Source: Clostridia bacterium
GTDB taxonomy: Bacteria; Bacillota; Sulfobacillia; SLMV01
NCBI GenBank assembly: GCA_003551365.1
Contig: PUMM01000072.1
Coordinates: 1 to 53,559, forward strand
Direction of reading: 5' to 3'
DNA: 53,559 nt
The notes beneath the pieces were generated by a model. That model searched no databases, was not told where the DNA came from, and was given only the letters and a program-made list of their open reading frames with translations. This document shows positions 45,176 to 53,559 of this stretch, piece by piece. A program made the translations under genes and the position numbers. The stretch's first letter is position 1; each line of letters begins with the position of its first letter.

Positions 45176-47334
45176 TTTTCTGGCGCGTCAATTCCCCCGA
45201 TGCGGAGGCGGTTCGCTCGCTGCGGGATGAGCTCGAGGTGTCTCCCCTCACCGCCGCCGTGCTGGCAGCGCGGGGAATACAGGACACTGAAGAGGCGCGG
45301 GAGTTTCTGCGGGACGATTTTTCCCGCCTGACCGACCCCCTATGCCTGCCCGATGCGGCGAGTGCGGTCGAGCGTATCCGCGCTGCGGCGCAGGGTGGGG
45401 AGAACATACGCATTTTTGGCGACTACGACTGCGATGGCATCACCGCTACGGCCGTGATGCTTGCAGCTTTACGCGATCTTGGAGCTACCGTCGACTATCG
45501 TCTGCCGGTGCGGCTCCGGGACGGTTATGATCTCAACACCGATGCTGTACAGGAAGCTGCAGCTGACCAGGTCAGTCTGCTCATAACCGTCGATTGCGGA
45601 ATAACCGCGGGCGATGAGGTGGGGTTGGCCCGGGAGCGCGGGATCGATGTGGTCATAATCGATCACCATCAGCCGCACGGGGCCCTTCCCGCGGCCGAAG
45701 CCGTGGTCAATCCGCGACGGGAGGATTCGGAATACCCATTCACCGAACTCTCTGGAGTGGGAGTGTGCTACCAGTTGGCCCGCGCTGTGACGGGCGACGA
45801 ACTGAAGGAAGAACTCGACCTGGTGGCCATCGGCACCATAGCGGATGTCGTGCCCCTGGTGGGAGAGAATCGCATTCTGGCCCGGTTTGGATTGCACAGA
45901 CTGCGCCGCTCCCAGCGCCCGTTTCTGCACGCTCTGGCCAAGTTGGCGGGGGTGGAGTTGCCCCGAGCCTGCGGGGATGATATTGCTTACCGCCTGGCAC
46001 CGAGAATGAACGCGCCGGGGCGCCTGGACGATGCTTCCTGCGTGGTGAAAGCGCTGTCCACGGACTCGCACCGCGAGGCGGGTTGCGTGGCCAGGTGGTG
46101 TGACGAAATCAATGGCAGGCGTCGCGCCCTCACGGAGTACGCCCTGGCCGAAGCCCGGCTGCAGGTGGAAACCGGTTCCGGTGCCGGAGGTGCGGGGATT
46201 GTGGTGTGTGCCGACGACTGGCACGCCGGGGTGGTCGGTCTGGTTGCCACCCGCCTTATCGAGGAGTACCGGCGGCCGGCCGTGGTGCTGACCACAGAAG
46301 CTGATGCCCCCCATCTGTTGAAGGGTTCGGGGCGCGGGATCGAGGGTTTTTCGCTGCTGGATGTGCTGCATAGCTGTGAGGAGCATCTGCACGGGTACGG
46401 GGGACATGCCGCTGCCGCGGGGGTCACGGTGCGGAAGGAGCAGCTGGAGGACTTCCGTACTGCTTTTGATCGGGCCACCCGGGAATCCCTGGAACTCCAG
46501 CAGATCATACCGGTGGTGCAGGCGGATGCCGAGATGCCGCTGCGCATGATAGAGCCCGAATCCGTGTTGGAAATGCAGGAGAAAGTTGGACCGTTCGGGG
46601 CTGCCAACCCACCACCGCGTTTTTTGTCCCGGGGCGTGCGGTTGAGACGGGCGCGACCGCTGGGAGACAGAAGAGAACACCTCGCGTTGGAGCTGCGCCA
46701 GCGCTCACTGCGGGTGATTGGTTTTCACCTGGCCGACGAGTGGCTGTATGCGGATCGACCCGGGGAGATTGACATGATCTACTCCCCGGAGGTGAACTGG
46801 TGGAAGGGGCGCCCCCGGGCAGAACTGGTGCTGGAGGCGCTGCGGCCGGCCGGTACGGGGGATGATGCCCTGCTGCTGCAGCGATTTCGCCGAAGGTACC
46901 GGACCCTGCGCGACCTGTATCCCGATCGTGACACCCTGCGGCAGGTGTATCGCTTCCTCCGTCGGGTCAACAGCCCGGATGCGGATGAGAACGGGGAGCT
47001 GGCAGCAACCACCGACGGCGATGCTCCGGCGCCCGGGCTCTTTGATCCGGAGGGCGAGGAGGCGCAGTGGATCCGGGACAAGCTGGGTCTCAACCGGGGA
47101 GGGCTGCAGTGTGCCCTGGACATGCTGGCCGAGATGAACCTCATAGCTCCCATAGACAGGGGGCAGACCCGGCTCTGGGTGCTGCTTCCCGATCCTCCAT
47201 CCGGCATAGATATGACGGATTCCCCCACCTACGTCAGAAGGGAAGAGGAGCTGCGGCGTGTAAGAGAGGCTGCGCAGATGAAGGAGCCGGACACTGCTAC
47301 GATCGCCCGGACTCTGTACCGGTTTGATGGATAG
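45172..47334 (+). CDS. recJ: Single-stranded-DNA-specific exonuclease RecJ (start uncertain; ORF track starts at 45238)
   Basis: IFGDYDCDGITATAVM, VDCGITAGDE, DHHQPHGALPAAEAVVNPRR, LAPRMNAPGRLDDA, GYGGHAAAAG. Confidence 0.92.
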   Translation: MVFWRVNSPDAEAVRSLRDELEVSPLTAAVLAARGIQDTEEAREFLRDDFSRLTDPLCLPDAASAVERIRAAAQGGENIRIFGDYDCDGITATAVMLAALRDLGATVDYRLPVRLRDGYDLNTDAVQEAAADQVSLLITVDCGITAGDEVGLARERGIDVVIIDHHQPHGALPAAEAVVNPRREDSEYPFTELSGVGVCYQLARAVTGDELKEELDLVAIGTIADVVPLVGENRILARFGLHRLRRSQRPFLHALAKLAGVELPRACGDDIAYRLAPRMNAPGRLDDASCVVKALSTDSHREAGCVARWCDEINGRRRALTEYALAEARLQVETGSGAGGAGIVVCADDWHAGVVGLVATRLIEEYRRPAVVLTTEADAPHLLKGSGRGIEGFSLLDVLHSCEEHLHGYGGHAAAAGVTVRKEQLEDFRTAFDRATRESLELQQIIPVVQADAEMPLRMIEPESVLEMQEKVGPFGAANPPPRFLSRGVRLRRARPLGDRREHLALELRQRSLRVIGFHLADEWLYADRPGEIDMIYSPEVNWWKGRPRAELVLEALRPAGTGDDALLLQRFRRRYRTLRDLYPDRDTLRQVYRFLRRVNSPDADENGELAATTDGDAPAPGLFDPEGEEAQWIRDKLGLNRGGLQCALDMLAEMNLIAPIDRGQTRLWVLLPDPPSGIDMTDSPTYVRREEELRRVREAAQMKEPDTATIARTLYRFDG

Positions 47335-47369
47335 ATGTACACTGGAGAGTGGGGAGGCGGAATATCGCA

Positions 47370-49529
47370 TTGAGTATTGACAAGCTCATAACCTCCACAT
47401 CCCAGTATCTCTCCGAGGACGCGCAGGAGCGGCTTCGTGCCGCGTACAGCTTCGCAGCCGAGGCGCATGCGGAGCAGCGCCGGGTTTCGGGAGAGCCCTT
47501 CGTTCACCACCCGCTTTCCGTGGCCGAAATTCTCGCCGATCTGGAAATGGATTCCGATACTCTGGTCGCCGCGCTGCTGCACGATGTGGTGGAGGACAGT
47601 TCGGTGTCTCTGGAGGATCTGCGGAAGAATTTTGGCGATCATGTTGCTGAGATGGTGGACGGAGTGACCAAACTCACCCAGCTGGAGGCCCGCACCCGGG
47701 CGGAAGAACAGGCTGAGAACCTGCGGAAGATGTTCGTGGCCATGGCCCGCGATATCCAGGTCATCCTGATCAAGCTGGCCGACCGCCTGCACAACATGCG
47801 TACGCTGGATTACCTGGCTCCTGAGCGTCGCCGGGCCATTGCCGAGGAGACGCTGGACATATTTGCGCCGCTCGCCCATCGCTTGGGGATATCGCGCATT
47901 CAGGTCGAACTGGAGGATCTGGCCCTGAAACACCTGCACCCGGATGATTACTATCGACTGGCGCGCGAGGTGCCGGAGCGCAAGCAGAAGCGCGAGGATT
48001 TCGTCAACGAAATCATCGGGGACCTGGAGGAGGCCCTGGATGAACTGGAGATAGAGGGCGAGATCCAGGGTAGGACCAAACACTTTTACAGCATATTCAA
48101 GAAGCTGAACAGTCAGAGCAAAGCACTGGATGAAATATACGACCTGGTGGCCATACGGGTCATAGTGCATAACATCAAGGATTGCTATGCTGTTCTGGGC
48201 ATGGCGCACAATCTCTGGCACCCGATTCCCGGACGCTTCAAGGACTATATTGCCATGCCCAAGAGCAACATGTATCAGTCCCTGCACACCACGGTAATTG
48301 GCCCGCGCGGTGAGCCCTTCGAGATCCAGATCCGGACCTGGTCCATGCATCGGGTGGCCGAATATGGGATTGCGGCGCACTGGCGCTACAAGGAGGGTGA
48401 GTCGGACGAGGAGTTTGACAAGAAACTGGCCTGGCTGCGGGAGGTGCTGGAATGGCAGAGTGAGGCGCCCGATCCGCACGAGTTCATGGAGTCACTGCGG
48501 ATCGACGTGTTTTCCGATGAGGTCTTCGTCTTCACTCCGGATGGAGACGTCATAGAATTGCCGGCCGACTCCACGCCAATCGACTTTGCCTACCGGATCC
48601 ACACTGAGGTGGGTCACAAGTGCGTCGGTGCGAAGATCAATGGGAGAATAGCCCCGCTGGATACGGAGCTGCAGAATGGGGACATCGTGGAGATTCTCAC
48701 CAGCAAGCAGAGCCGCGGGCCGAGCTCGGACTGGCTGAAGATAGTCAAGACTTCCAGCGCCCGTTCGCGCATAAGACGCTGGTTCAAACGGGAGCGGCGG
48801 GAGGAGAATCTGGAGCGGGGCAAGGAACTACTCAAGACTGAGATTCACTCGCTCGGGGTGGGTGTGAGTGATCTCTGGAGGGAAGAGTACTTCGCCCGGA
48901 TTCGGGAGCGCTTCAACTTCGACACCGACGAGGATCTGCTGGTGGCCATTGGCTACGGAGGTCTTACCGCCGGTCAGGTGGCCACGCGGCTGCACGATAT
49001 GTATCGGGAGGAGCACGTGGGTGAAAAGATCACCATCGATGAATCCGCGTTGCGCGAGAAGCTGCCCCGCACCACCGACCGGGAGCACGGGGTTAAGGTG
49101 CGGGGAATCGACAACGTTCTGGTTCGTCTGGCGCGCTGCTGCAACCCGGTCCCCGGCGACGCAATAGTCGGGTACATTACTCGCGGCCGGGGGGTCTCCA
49201 TTCACCGGTCGGACTGTCCCAATATCACCCGCTATATGGATGAGGAGACTCGGATCATAGACGTGTCCTGGGAGTCCGTGGAGGCCCGATATTATCCGGT
49301 ACAGATCCGGATTACTGCCATCGATCGGCCCGGTCTCCTGTCTGATGTGGCGCAGACGGTGGCGTCTTTCAGCACCAACATTCTGGATGCCAAGGCGCGC
49401 ACCCGCACGGACGAAATGGCCGTGGTCTCCATGGTGCTGGAGATTCAGGATTTGGAGCAGCTGGGCTACATAAAGCAGAAGGTAGAGCGCATCCGCGACG
49501 TGCTGCACGTGGAGCGAGTTTCACATTGA
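47370..49529 (+). CDS. relA: RelA/SpoT family (p)ppGpp synthetase/hydrolase
   Basis: HD (LVAALLHDVVEDSSV), synthetase (IYDLVAIRVIVHNIKDCYAVLG), TGS (TPDGDVIELPADSTPIDFAY) and ACT domains. Confidence 0.95.
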   Translation: MSIDKLITSTSQYLSEDAQERLRAAYSFAAEAHAEQRRVSGEPFVHHPLSVAEILADLEMDSDTLVAALLHDVVEDSSVSLEDLRKNFGDHVAEMVDGVTKLTQLEARTRAEEQAENLRKMFVAMARDIQVILIKLADRLHNMRTLDYLAPERRRAIAEETLDIFAPLAHRLGISRIQVELEDLALKHLHPDDYYRLAREVPERKQKREDFVNEIIGDLEEALDELEIEGEIQGRTKHFYSIFKKLNSQSKALDEIYDLVAIRVIVHNIKDCYAVLGMAHNLWHPIPGRFKDYIAMPKSNMYQSLHTTVIGPRGEPFEIQIRTWSMHRVAEYGIAAHWRYKEGESDEEFDKKLAWLREVLEWQSEAPDPHEFMESLRIDVFSDEVFVFTPDGDVIELPADSTPIDFAYRIHTEVGHKCVGAKINGRIAPLDTELQNGDIVEILTSKQSRGPSSDWLKIVKTSSARSRIRRWFKRERREENLERGKELLKTEIHSLGVGVSDLWREEYFARIRERFNFDTDEDLLVAIGYGGLTAGQVATRLHDMYREEHVGEKITIDESALREKLPRTTDREHGVKVRGIDNVLVRLARCCNPVPGDAIVGYITRGRGVSIHRSDCPNITRYMDEETRIIDVSWESVEARYYPVQIRITAIDRPGLLSDVAQTVASFSTNILDAKARTRTDEMAVVSMVLEIQDLEQLGYIKQKVERIRDVLHVERVSH

Positions 49530-49544
49530 GGGAGGGATGACAGA

Positions 49545-49994
49545 TTGCGCGCAGTGGTACAACGTGTCACCCGAGCCGGGGTCACCATTGATGATGAGGA
49601 GGTGGCCGGAATCGGCCGGGGGTTGGCCGTTTTTCTCGGCATAGGATCGGATGACGATGAAGAGGATATTGCATATCTGGTCGATCGCATCGCCAATCTG
49701 CGCATATTCCCGGACGACGACGGAAAGATGAACGTGTCCACGCGGGATGCCGGGGGCGATATTCTGGTAGTCTCGCAGTTCACCCTGTACGGGGACTGCC
49801 GGGGCGGCAGGCGCCCCTCCTTCATTGATGCGGCCCCGCCCGACCGCGCGAAGGCCCTGTATCGGGATTTCGTTCGGCAGATGGAGCAGTACGAACTGCC
49901 GGTGGCCACCGGTGAGTTCGGGGCATTCATGCTGGTGGACCTGGAGAACTGGGGCCCGGTCACCCTGCTACTGGACAGCGAAAAGACATTCTGA
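49545..49994 (+). CDS. dtd: D-aminoacyl-tRNA deacylase
   Basis: MRAVVQRVTRAGVTIDDEEV, VVSQFTLYGDCRGGRRPSF, GEFGAFMLVDLENWGPVTLLLDS. Confidence 0.95.
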   Translation: MRAVVQRVTRAGVTIDDEEVAGIGRGLAVFLGIGSDDDEEDIAYLVDRIANLRIFPDDDGKMNVSTRDAGGDILVVSQFTLYGDCRGGRRPSFIDAAPPDRAKALYRDFVRQMEQYELPVATGEFGAFMLVDLENWGPVTLLLDSEKTF

Positions 49995-50067
49995 GCCGGA
50001 GTCTCACCCGGCTATCCGGATCGAGTATCCGGTCTGATTGCAACGGAAGGATTTGGAGGTAGAAAGG

Positions 50068-51336
50068 ATGAGCATGAAGCGCCCGCGGGGAACTGCCGAC
50101 GTGACGCCGGAGGAGACTCCCAAGTGGCGGTACATAGAAGACATTGCCCGTGAAGTATCCCGCCTCTACGGTTACGGAGAGATTGCCACTCCCACCATGG
50201 AAGCGACCGAACTCTTCCGCCGCACGGTGGGCGAGACCACAGACATTGTGGAGAAGGAGATGTATACTTTTGAGGATCGGGGTGGCCGCAGCCTGACTCT
50301 GCGGGCCGAGGGCACCGCTCCCGCCGCGCGCCTCTACCTGCAGGAGAACCTGTATTCTGAGACGCAGCCGGTGAAACTGTCCTACGTGCGCTGGCCGGTG
50401 TTCCGCTACGAACGGCCACAGGCTGGCCGTCTGCGGGAGCACCACCAGTTCGGGGTGGAGTGCTTCGGAAGCGGCGATGCCGCTGTGGATGCCGAGGTGA
50501 TCACTCTCGCCTGCGATTTTCTGCATCGGGTCGGACTGGATCGGCTACAGCTGGGCATCAACAGCATAGGCTGTCCCGGGTGCCGGCAAGACTACCGCAC
50601 GGCACTGCGGGCCCACTTCGCACCCCATCTGGAGGATATGTGCAGCGACTGCGGGCAGCGCTATGAGGCCAACCCACTGCGCCTGCTGGACTGCAAGCGG
50701 GAGCAGTGTTCCGTATTTGCCCCCGATGCTCCCTCCGTCTTCGATTATCTCTGCGCGGGCTGCACCGACCATTTTGCCGAGCTGCGTCGGCATCTGGAGA
50801 GAGAGGGTCTGACGTACGAGGTTGACCACACTCTGGTCCGGGGACTGGATTACTACACCCGCACGGTCTTCGAGATTACGCATCCCGCCCTCGGGGCGCA
50901 GGATGTGGTGTGTGGAGGGGGACGATACGATGGACTGGTGGAGGTTCTCGGGGGTGACCCCACACCCGCAGTGGGTTTCGGGCTGGGGATGGAACGCCTG
51001 TTGTTCACTCTGGAGGAGGAGGGCGTGCAGCTGCCCGGAAAACCGGGAATGGATGCCTTCATAATCTCCATCGGAGATGCAGCCCGCGAGGCGGGGCTGA
51101 AGCTGGTGGCAGAGCTGCGTTCATCTGGCATCAGTGCAGATACCGACTACCTCGGGCGCAGCGTGCGGGCGCAGATGCGGTATGCAGATCGCTATCCATC
51201 GCGCTTTGTGCTTCTTCTGGGAGACGATGAACTGGCGGAGGGAGTCGTCACGCTGCGAGATATGAGTGATGGCTCTCAGCGGACTGTCTCCCGTGACCGG
51301 GTTTTTGCCGAGATCACTGGAGACGAACATGATTGA
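50068..51336 (+). CDS. hisS: Histidyl-tRNA synthetase
   Basis: MKRPRGTADVTPEE, LRAEGTAPAARLYLQ, VRGLDYYTRTVFEI, GGGRYDGLVEVLGG. Confidence 0.96.
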   Translation: MSMKRPRGTADVTPEETPKWRYIEDIAREVSRLYGYGEIATPTMEATELFRRTVGETTDIVEKEMYTFEDRGGRSLTLRAEGTAPAARLYLQENLYSETQPVKLSYVRWPVFRYERPQAGRLREHHQFGVECFGSGDAAVDAEVITLACDFLHRVGLDRLQLGINSIGCPGCRQDYRTALRAHFAPHLEDMCSDCGQRYEANPLRLLDCKREQCSVFAPDAPSVFDYLCAGCTDHFAELRRHLEREGLTYEVDHTLVRGLDYYTRTVFEITHPALGAQDVVCGGGRYDGLVEVLGGDPTPAVGFGLGMERLLFTLEEEGVQLPGKPGMDAFIISIGDAAREAGLKLVAELRSSGISADTDYLGRSVRAQMRYADRYPSRFVLLLGDDELAEGVVTLRDMSDGSQRTVSRDRVFAEITGDEHD

Positions 51337-51374
51337 GTTGCGAGCCGAACACCGTGACTGCGGAGGTGAGGGGC

Positions 51375-53219
51375 GTGGATGAAGAGAGAACGGAAGCAGA
51401 GGAAGAGCACGTGCAGTTGGATTCTCTGGGCGACTGGCGCCGCACCGATTACTGTGGGCGGCTGAATGCCCGCGATGCCGGGCGCGACATGGTGCTGGCT
51501 GGCTGGGTGAGCAATCGCCGCGATTTGGGCAGCCTGCTGTTTATCATGATGCGAGATCGTACGGGTGAGATTCAGCTGGTCTTCGATCGGGAGCTGGACC
51601 CCGATCTGTGGGAACGGGCCCGACGGTGGCGGAACGAGTTCGTGGTCGCCGTTCGGGGTCGGGTGCGGGAGCGTTCGCCAGAGACCGTGAATCCGGACAG
51701 CCCGACGGGAGCGGTGGAGGTGGAGCCGGAGGAGGTTCGTCTTCTCAATACCTCCCTCAACCCGCCCTTTTACATCCAGGATGACCTGGATGTGGAGGAG
51801 AAGCTGCGCCTCAAGCATCGTTACCTGGACCTCCGGCGTCCGCGGATGCAGCGCAATCTCATGCTTCGTTCCGAGGTCAGTCAGAGCATCCGCCGCTTTC
51901 TCACCGATCGTGAGTTTTGTGAGGTGGAGACACCCTATCTTACCCGCAGCACGCCGGAGGGAGCTCGCGATTATGTGGTGCCCAGCCGCACCTCTCCGGG
52001 CGATTTCTTTGCCCTTCCCCAGTCACCGCAGTTGTTCAAGCAGCTGCTGATGCTTTCCGGGCTGGATCGCTACTATCAGCTGGTGCGCTGCTTCCGTGAT
52101 GAGGATCTCCGCGCCGACCGTCAGCCGGAATTTACCCAGTTGGACCTGGAGATGTCCTTTGTGGGCATTGAGGAAGTGTTGGCTCTGGTTGAGGAGCTGA
52201 TGGTTGAACTGTTCTGCAGCACCTGGGGTGAGCGGGTGGAGACGCCGTTTGCCCGCCTCACCTATCGCGAGGCCCTGGACCGGTATGGGAGCGACAAGCC
52301 GGATCTGCGCTATGGTCTCGAGATCACCGATCTGTCCTCTGCTGTCAGCTCTTCCGATTTCCGTATTTTTTCCGGCACGGTGGAGGAGGGGGGAGTGGTC
52401 CGGGGGCTGGTCATACCGGGCGGTTCCGATACCTCGCGGGGACAGCTGGACTCGTGGGAGGAGGCGGCCAAAGACCTGGGTGCAGCGGGCCTGATCTGGA
52501 TGGCCTGGGATGGCAACCCGCTGGACGGAATCGACGTCGTTCGGTCGCCGATCGGGAAGTTCCTTTCCGACGGGGATGCGCGTGCGGTGGCTCGGGCTGC
52601 CGATGCTCGCGAGGGAGATCTCCTGCTGGCCGTGGCAGGCGAGCGGGACGAGGTGTGCGGCATTCTGGGCAGACTGCGCGTGTCACTGGCGCGCGAGCTG
52701 GACATGATTCCCGATGACGACAGTCTGGAGTTTTTGTGGGTGACAGAGCCGCCGCTATTTGAAACGGACGATGACGGACACCTCACCAGTGTTCATCACC
52801 CCTTCACTGCGCCGCTGCCCGGGGATGAGGATCTGGTTGACAGTGATCCGTTGGCGGTGCGATCGTCCGGCTTCGATGTGGTCCTCAACGGAGTGGAATT
52901 GGCTTCGGGGAGCATGCGCATACATCGCCAGGGTCTGCAGCAGAAGGTCTTCTCGGCGCTGGGGTTGGATGAGGATAGCCAACGGGACAAGTTCGGTTTC
53001 TTCCTGGATGCGTTGGAATATGGACTGCCGCCCCATGGTGGCATTGCGTTCGGACTGGATCGACTGGTAATGCTGATTGCCGGCGAGTCCAGCATCCGCG
53101 ATGTGATAGCCTTTCCGAAGACTACCGCGGCGCGTGACCTGATGACCGACGCTCCGTCTCCCGTGGATGAGGAGCATCTGCGCGAACTCTACCTGAAGAT
53201 TCGCCGGGATGACTCGTGA
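51375..53219 (+). CDS. aspS: Aspartyl-tRNA synthetase (bacterial type)
   Basis: RTDYCGRLNARDAGRDMVLAGWV, TPEGARDYVVPSR, SPQLFKQLLMLSGLDRYYQLVRCFRDED, GIAFGLDRLVML; GTG start proposed at 51375. Confidence 0.95.
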   Translation: MDEERTEAEEEHVQLDSLGDWRRTDYCGRLNARDAGRDMVLAGWVSNRRDLGSLLFIMMRDRTGEIQLVFDRELDPDLWERARRWRNEFVVAVRGRVRERSPETVNPDSPTGAVEVEPEEVRLLNTSLNPPFYIQDDLDVEEKLRLKHRYLDLRRPRMQRNLMLRSEVSQSIRRFLTDREFCEVETPYLTRSTPEGARDYVVPSRTSPGDFFALPQSPQLFKQLLMLSGLDRYYQLVRCFRDEDLRADRQPEFTQLDLEMSFVGIEEVLALVEELMVELFCSTWGERVETPFARLTYREALDRYGSDKPDLRYGLEITDLSSAVSSSDFRIFSGTVEEGGVVRGLVIPGGSDTSRGQLDSWEEAAKDLGAAGLIWMAWDGNPLDGIDVVRSPIGKFLSDGDARAVARAADAREGDLLLAVAGERDEVCGILGRLRVSLARELDMIPDDDSLEFLWVTEPPLFETDDDGHLTSVHHPFTAPLPGDEDLVDSDPLAVRSSGFDVVLNGVELASGSMRIHRQGLQQKVFSALGLDEDSQRDKFGFFLDALEYGLPPHGGIAFGLDRLVMLIAGESSIRDVIAFPKTTAARDLMTDAPSPVDEEHLRELYLKIRRDDS

Positions 53220-53261
53220 GGAGAGAATCGGCGGGCTGGTCCGAGCGTGACGGGGGCTGTC

Positions 53262-53559
53262 TCATCTGACGTCCACTTGCGACCCGGTATTCTTTACGGA
53301 TGGGTATTCGAATATCGAGCGGACCTGTCCCTCGCCTTCCTGTTCGCGATGGCGGGCACGTGTTTGCTGATATCCGGCATGAAGTGCTTGCGGCACTATT
53401 CGGCCAGGCAGTGCCCGTCAGGATTTTCTTGCAGCTTCCTTTCCGGTCCCTGTGGGCGTCACTGATCACCAACTGCACCCGGACAGCCCCCGGTCCATCA
53501 GATCCCGCAGAGATTCTCGCCGGTCGGCCTCACTTTCGGAAGAACCGATGGATATGCCC
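53262..53559 (-). pseudogene. Decayed IS256-family (mutator-type) transposase, extends past right edge
   Basis: Minus-strand peptides in shifting frames: GISIGSSESEADRRESLRDLMDRGLSG / VQLVISDAHRDRKGSCKKILTGTAW / CRKHFMPDISKHVPAI / GQVRSIFEYPSVKN, in the order seen in IS256 transposases. Confidence 0.75.

Noticed and set aside
49995-50067. Possible T-box leader upstream of hisS-aspS
   Set aside because: Gap is only ~70 nt and lacks the T-box AGGGTGG-type sequence and specifier arm
1-53559. CRISPR arrays, prophage genes, rRNA operons
   Set aside because: No regularly spaced direct repeats, phage structural genes or rRNA signatures were seen on reading

Overview
This is a 53.6-kb, GC-rich, densely coding bacterial chromosomal window. 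Gene content (SpoVT, an alpha/beta-type SASP, an IreB-family protein, a polysaccharide deacetylase, separate SecD/SecF, MurT/GatD) points to a spore-forming Firmicutes-like organism. About 55 CDS are supportable, plus one tRNA-Pro(CGG), two riboswitches, several strong hairpins/terminators, and a decayed IS256-type transposase at the right edge. The best candidate for an undescribed system is at 1.7-8.1 kb. There, a Moco-riboswitch-like leader with its own intrinsic terminator precedes an apparent operon. The operon encodes a lipoprotein with two domains resembling the oxidoreductase molybdopterin-binding fold, an ECF S-like membrane protein, a second such domain protein, two ECF ATPases, EcfT, a MobB-like GTPase with a Cys-rich tail, and a small Bud32-like kinase. 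I propose a molybdenum/tungsten-cofactor (pterin)-responsive ECF uptake system. A second highlight is a clear c-di-GMP-I (GEMM-I) riboswitch on the minus strand at about 36.6 kb with no obvious adjacent gene. Other points include a consensus promoter with a perfect palindrome over its -10 (17.5 kb), a two-tier inverted repeat (17.1 kb), a possible AUA start for recJ, a non-canonical biotinyl motif (ALKL), and an ABC-ATPase / SpoIIE-like phosphatase / P-loop / HD gene island upstream of secDF. All calls come from reading the sequence and the supplied ORF translations; no searches were run.
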